Shown here: positions 63,742 to 64,000 of the stretch, in pieces
Position numbering within the stretch: the stretch's first letter is position 1
Layout of the letters: every line of letters begins with the position of its first letter
Assembly: GCF_001514305.1 (NCBI RefSeq)
Contig: NZ_KQ949105.1
Coordinates: 19,795 to 83,794 of the forward strand
Length of the DNA stretch: 64,000 nt
Origin: Streptomyces dysideae
GTDB taxonomy: Bacteria; Actinomycetota; Actinomycetes; Streptomycetales; Streptomycetaceae
Direction of reading: 5' to 3'
The notes under the pieces: generated by a model
What the model was told of the DNA's origin: nothing
What the model saw: only the letters and a program-made list of their open reading frames with translations
The model's database searches: none
Program-made: the position numbers and the translations under genes

Positions 63742-64000
63742 ACGGCCACTCCCTGGGCGTCGTCGGTGCAGTCCACGAGGATCTTCATCACGTCGCCGCC
63801 GCCCTCCAGGGCCTCGAAGGCGGCGGGCGCCTGGGTGAGCGGCACGACCTTGCTGATGAGCCGCTCGGCCGGGATGGTGCCGTCGGCGACCAGGGTGACC
63901 GCCCGCTCGAAGTCGGAGCGGTCGTACAGCCGGGCCCCCACGAGCGTGAGTTCGCGCCAGAAGAAGCGGTGGAGGTTCACCTCGCGGGGCCGGGGGTGAA
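63738..64000 (-). CDS. Zn-dependent alcohol/sorbitol dehydrogenase, 3' part only
   Basis: The gene runs off the right edge; only the C-terminal 87 or so residues are present: REVNLHRFFWRELTLVGARL, FERAVTLVADGTIPAERLI and KVVPLTQAPAAFEALEGG, typical of medium-chain dehydrogenase ends. It is the most upstream visible gene of the operon and overlaps the next by ATGA. Substrate unknown, probably a sugar or sugar acid. A decayed copy of this end lies at 59735-59885. Confidence 0.85.
   Translation of the reverse strand, partial: HPRPREVNLHRFFWRELTLVGARLYDRSDFERAVTLVADGTIPAERLISKVVPLTQAPAAFEALEGGGDVMKILVDCTDDAQGVAV

Noticed and set aside
1..64000. CRISPR arrays, tRNA and rRNA genes
   Set aside because: No regularly spaced repeats and no recognisable tRNA or rRNA sequence were seen by eye; a tRNA or covariance scan was not possible.

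Overview
The window is high-GC actinomycete DNA, most likely Streptomyces. It is dense with GTG and TTG starts and 4-nt ATGA/GTGA gene overlaps. It carries a Tat lipoprotein sugar transporter without its own ATPase, LacI-regulated glycosidases, a P450/Baeyer-Villiger pair and many actinomycete-type IS remnants. I saw no rRNA, tRNA or CRISPR array.

Region 1 (1-14650) is the edge of an enediyne-type polyketide cluster. It opens inside an iterative PKS whose visible domain order (AT end, ACP, KR, DH, C-terminal phosphopantetheinyl transferase) is the enediyne PKS signature. An enediyne-type hotdog thioesterase overlaps its stop codon, and an MFS exporter overlaps the thioesterase. Then come an AraC regulator with a two-copy SRPBCC protein, an ABC1/UbiB kinase, a stand-alone PKS-like ketoreductase, a HEAT-repeat protein with Ca-binding-like loops, an unknown protein, an IS3 remnant fused to a desaturase-type flavoprotein that lost its FAD-binding N terminus, and an EthD-like protein.

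Region 2 (14930-50051) is a large plant-polysaccharide locus whose activities match xyloglucan. It has three GH5-Ig-CBM46 type endoglucanases (the third broken), GH12, GH3, two GH31 (one YicI-type alpha-xylosidase), GH2 and GH42 beta-galactosidases, GH43, GH29 alpha-L-fucosidase (plus a decayed second copy) and a CE7 acetyl esterase. An ABC importer (binding lipoprotein plus two permeases) and two LacI regulators complete it. Two recurring palindromes, TCGAAGCGCTTCGA-like and GAAACTTTC-like, sit in front of these genes and link them into what look like two LacI regulons. From about 41.7 to 49.2 kb the locus is a graveyard: IS110 remnant, an orphan signal-peptide stub, truncated GH5, and fragments of GH42, a ricin lectin, a reductase and an AraC regulator.

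Region 3 (50070-56531) holds a broken ISL3 transposase, a TetR-controlled P450, Baeyer-Villiger monooxygenase and short-chain dehydrogenase operon (the dehydrogenase has lost its active site), and a broken IS701-type transposase.

Region 4 (56566-64000) holds a secreted beta-helix/ricin protein and, on the same strand, a sugar-acid operon: Zn alcohol dehydrogenase, KduD-like dehydrogenase, KDPG aldolase, KDG kinase and an aldo/keto reductase of the L-fucose/aldose dehydrogenase type. It would suit oxidative catabolism of L-fucose or uronates released from plant cell wall.
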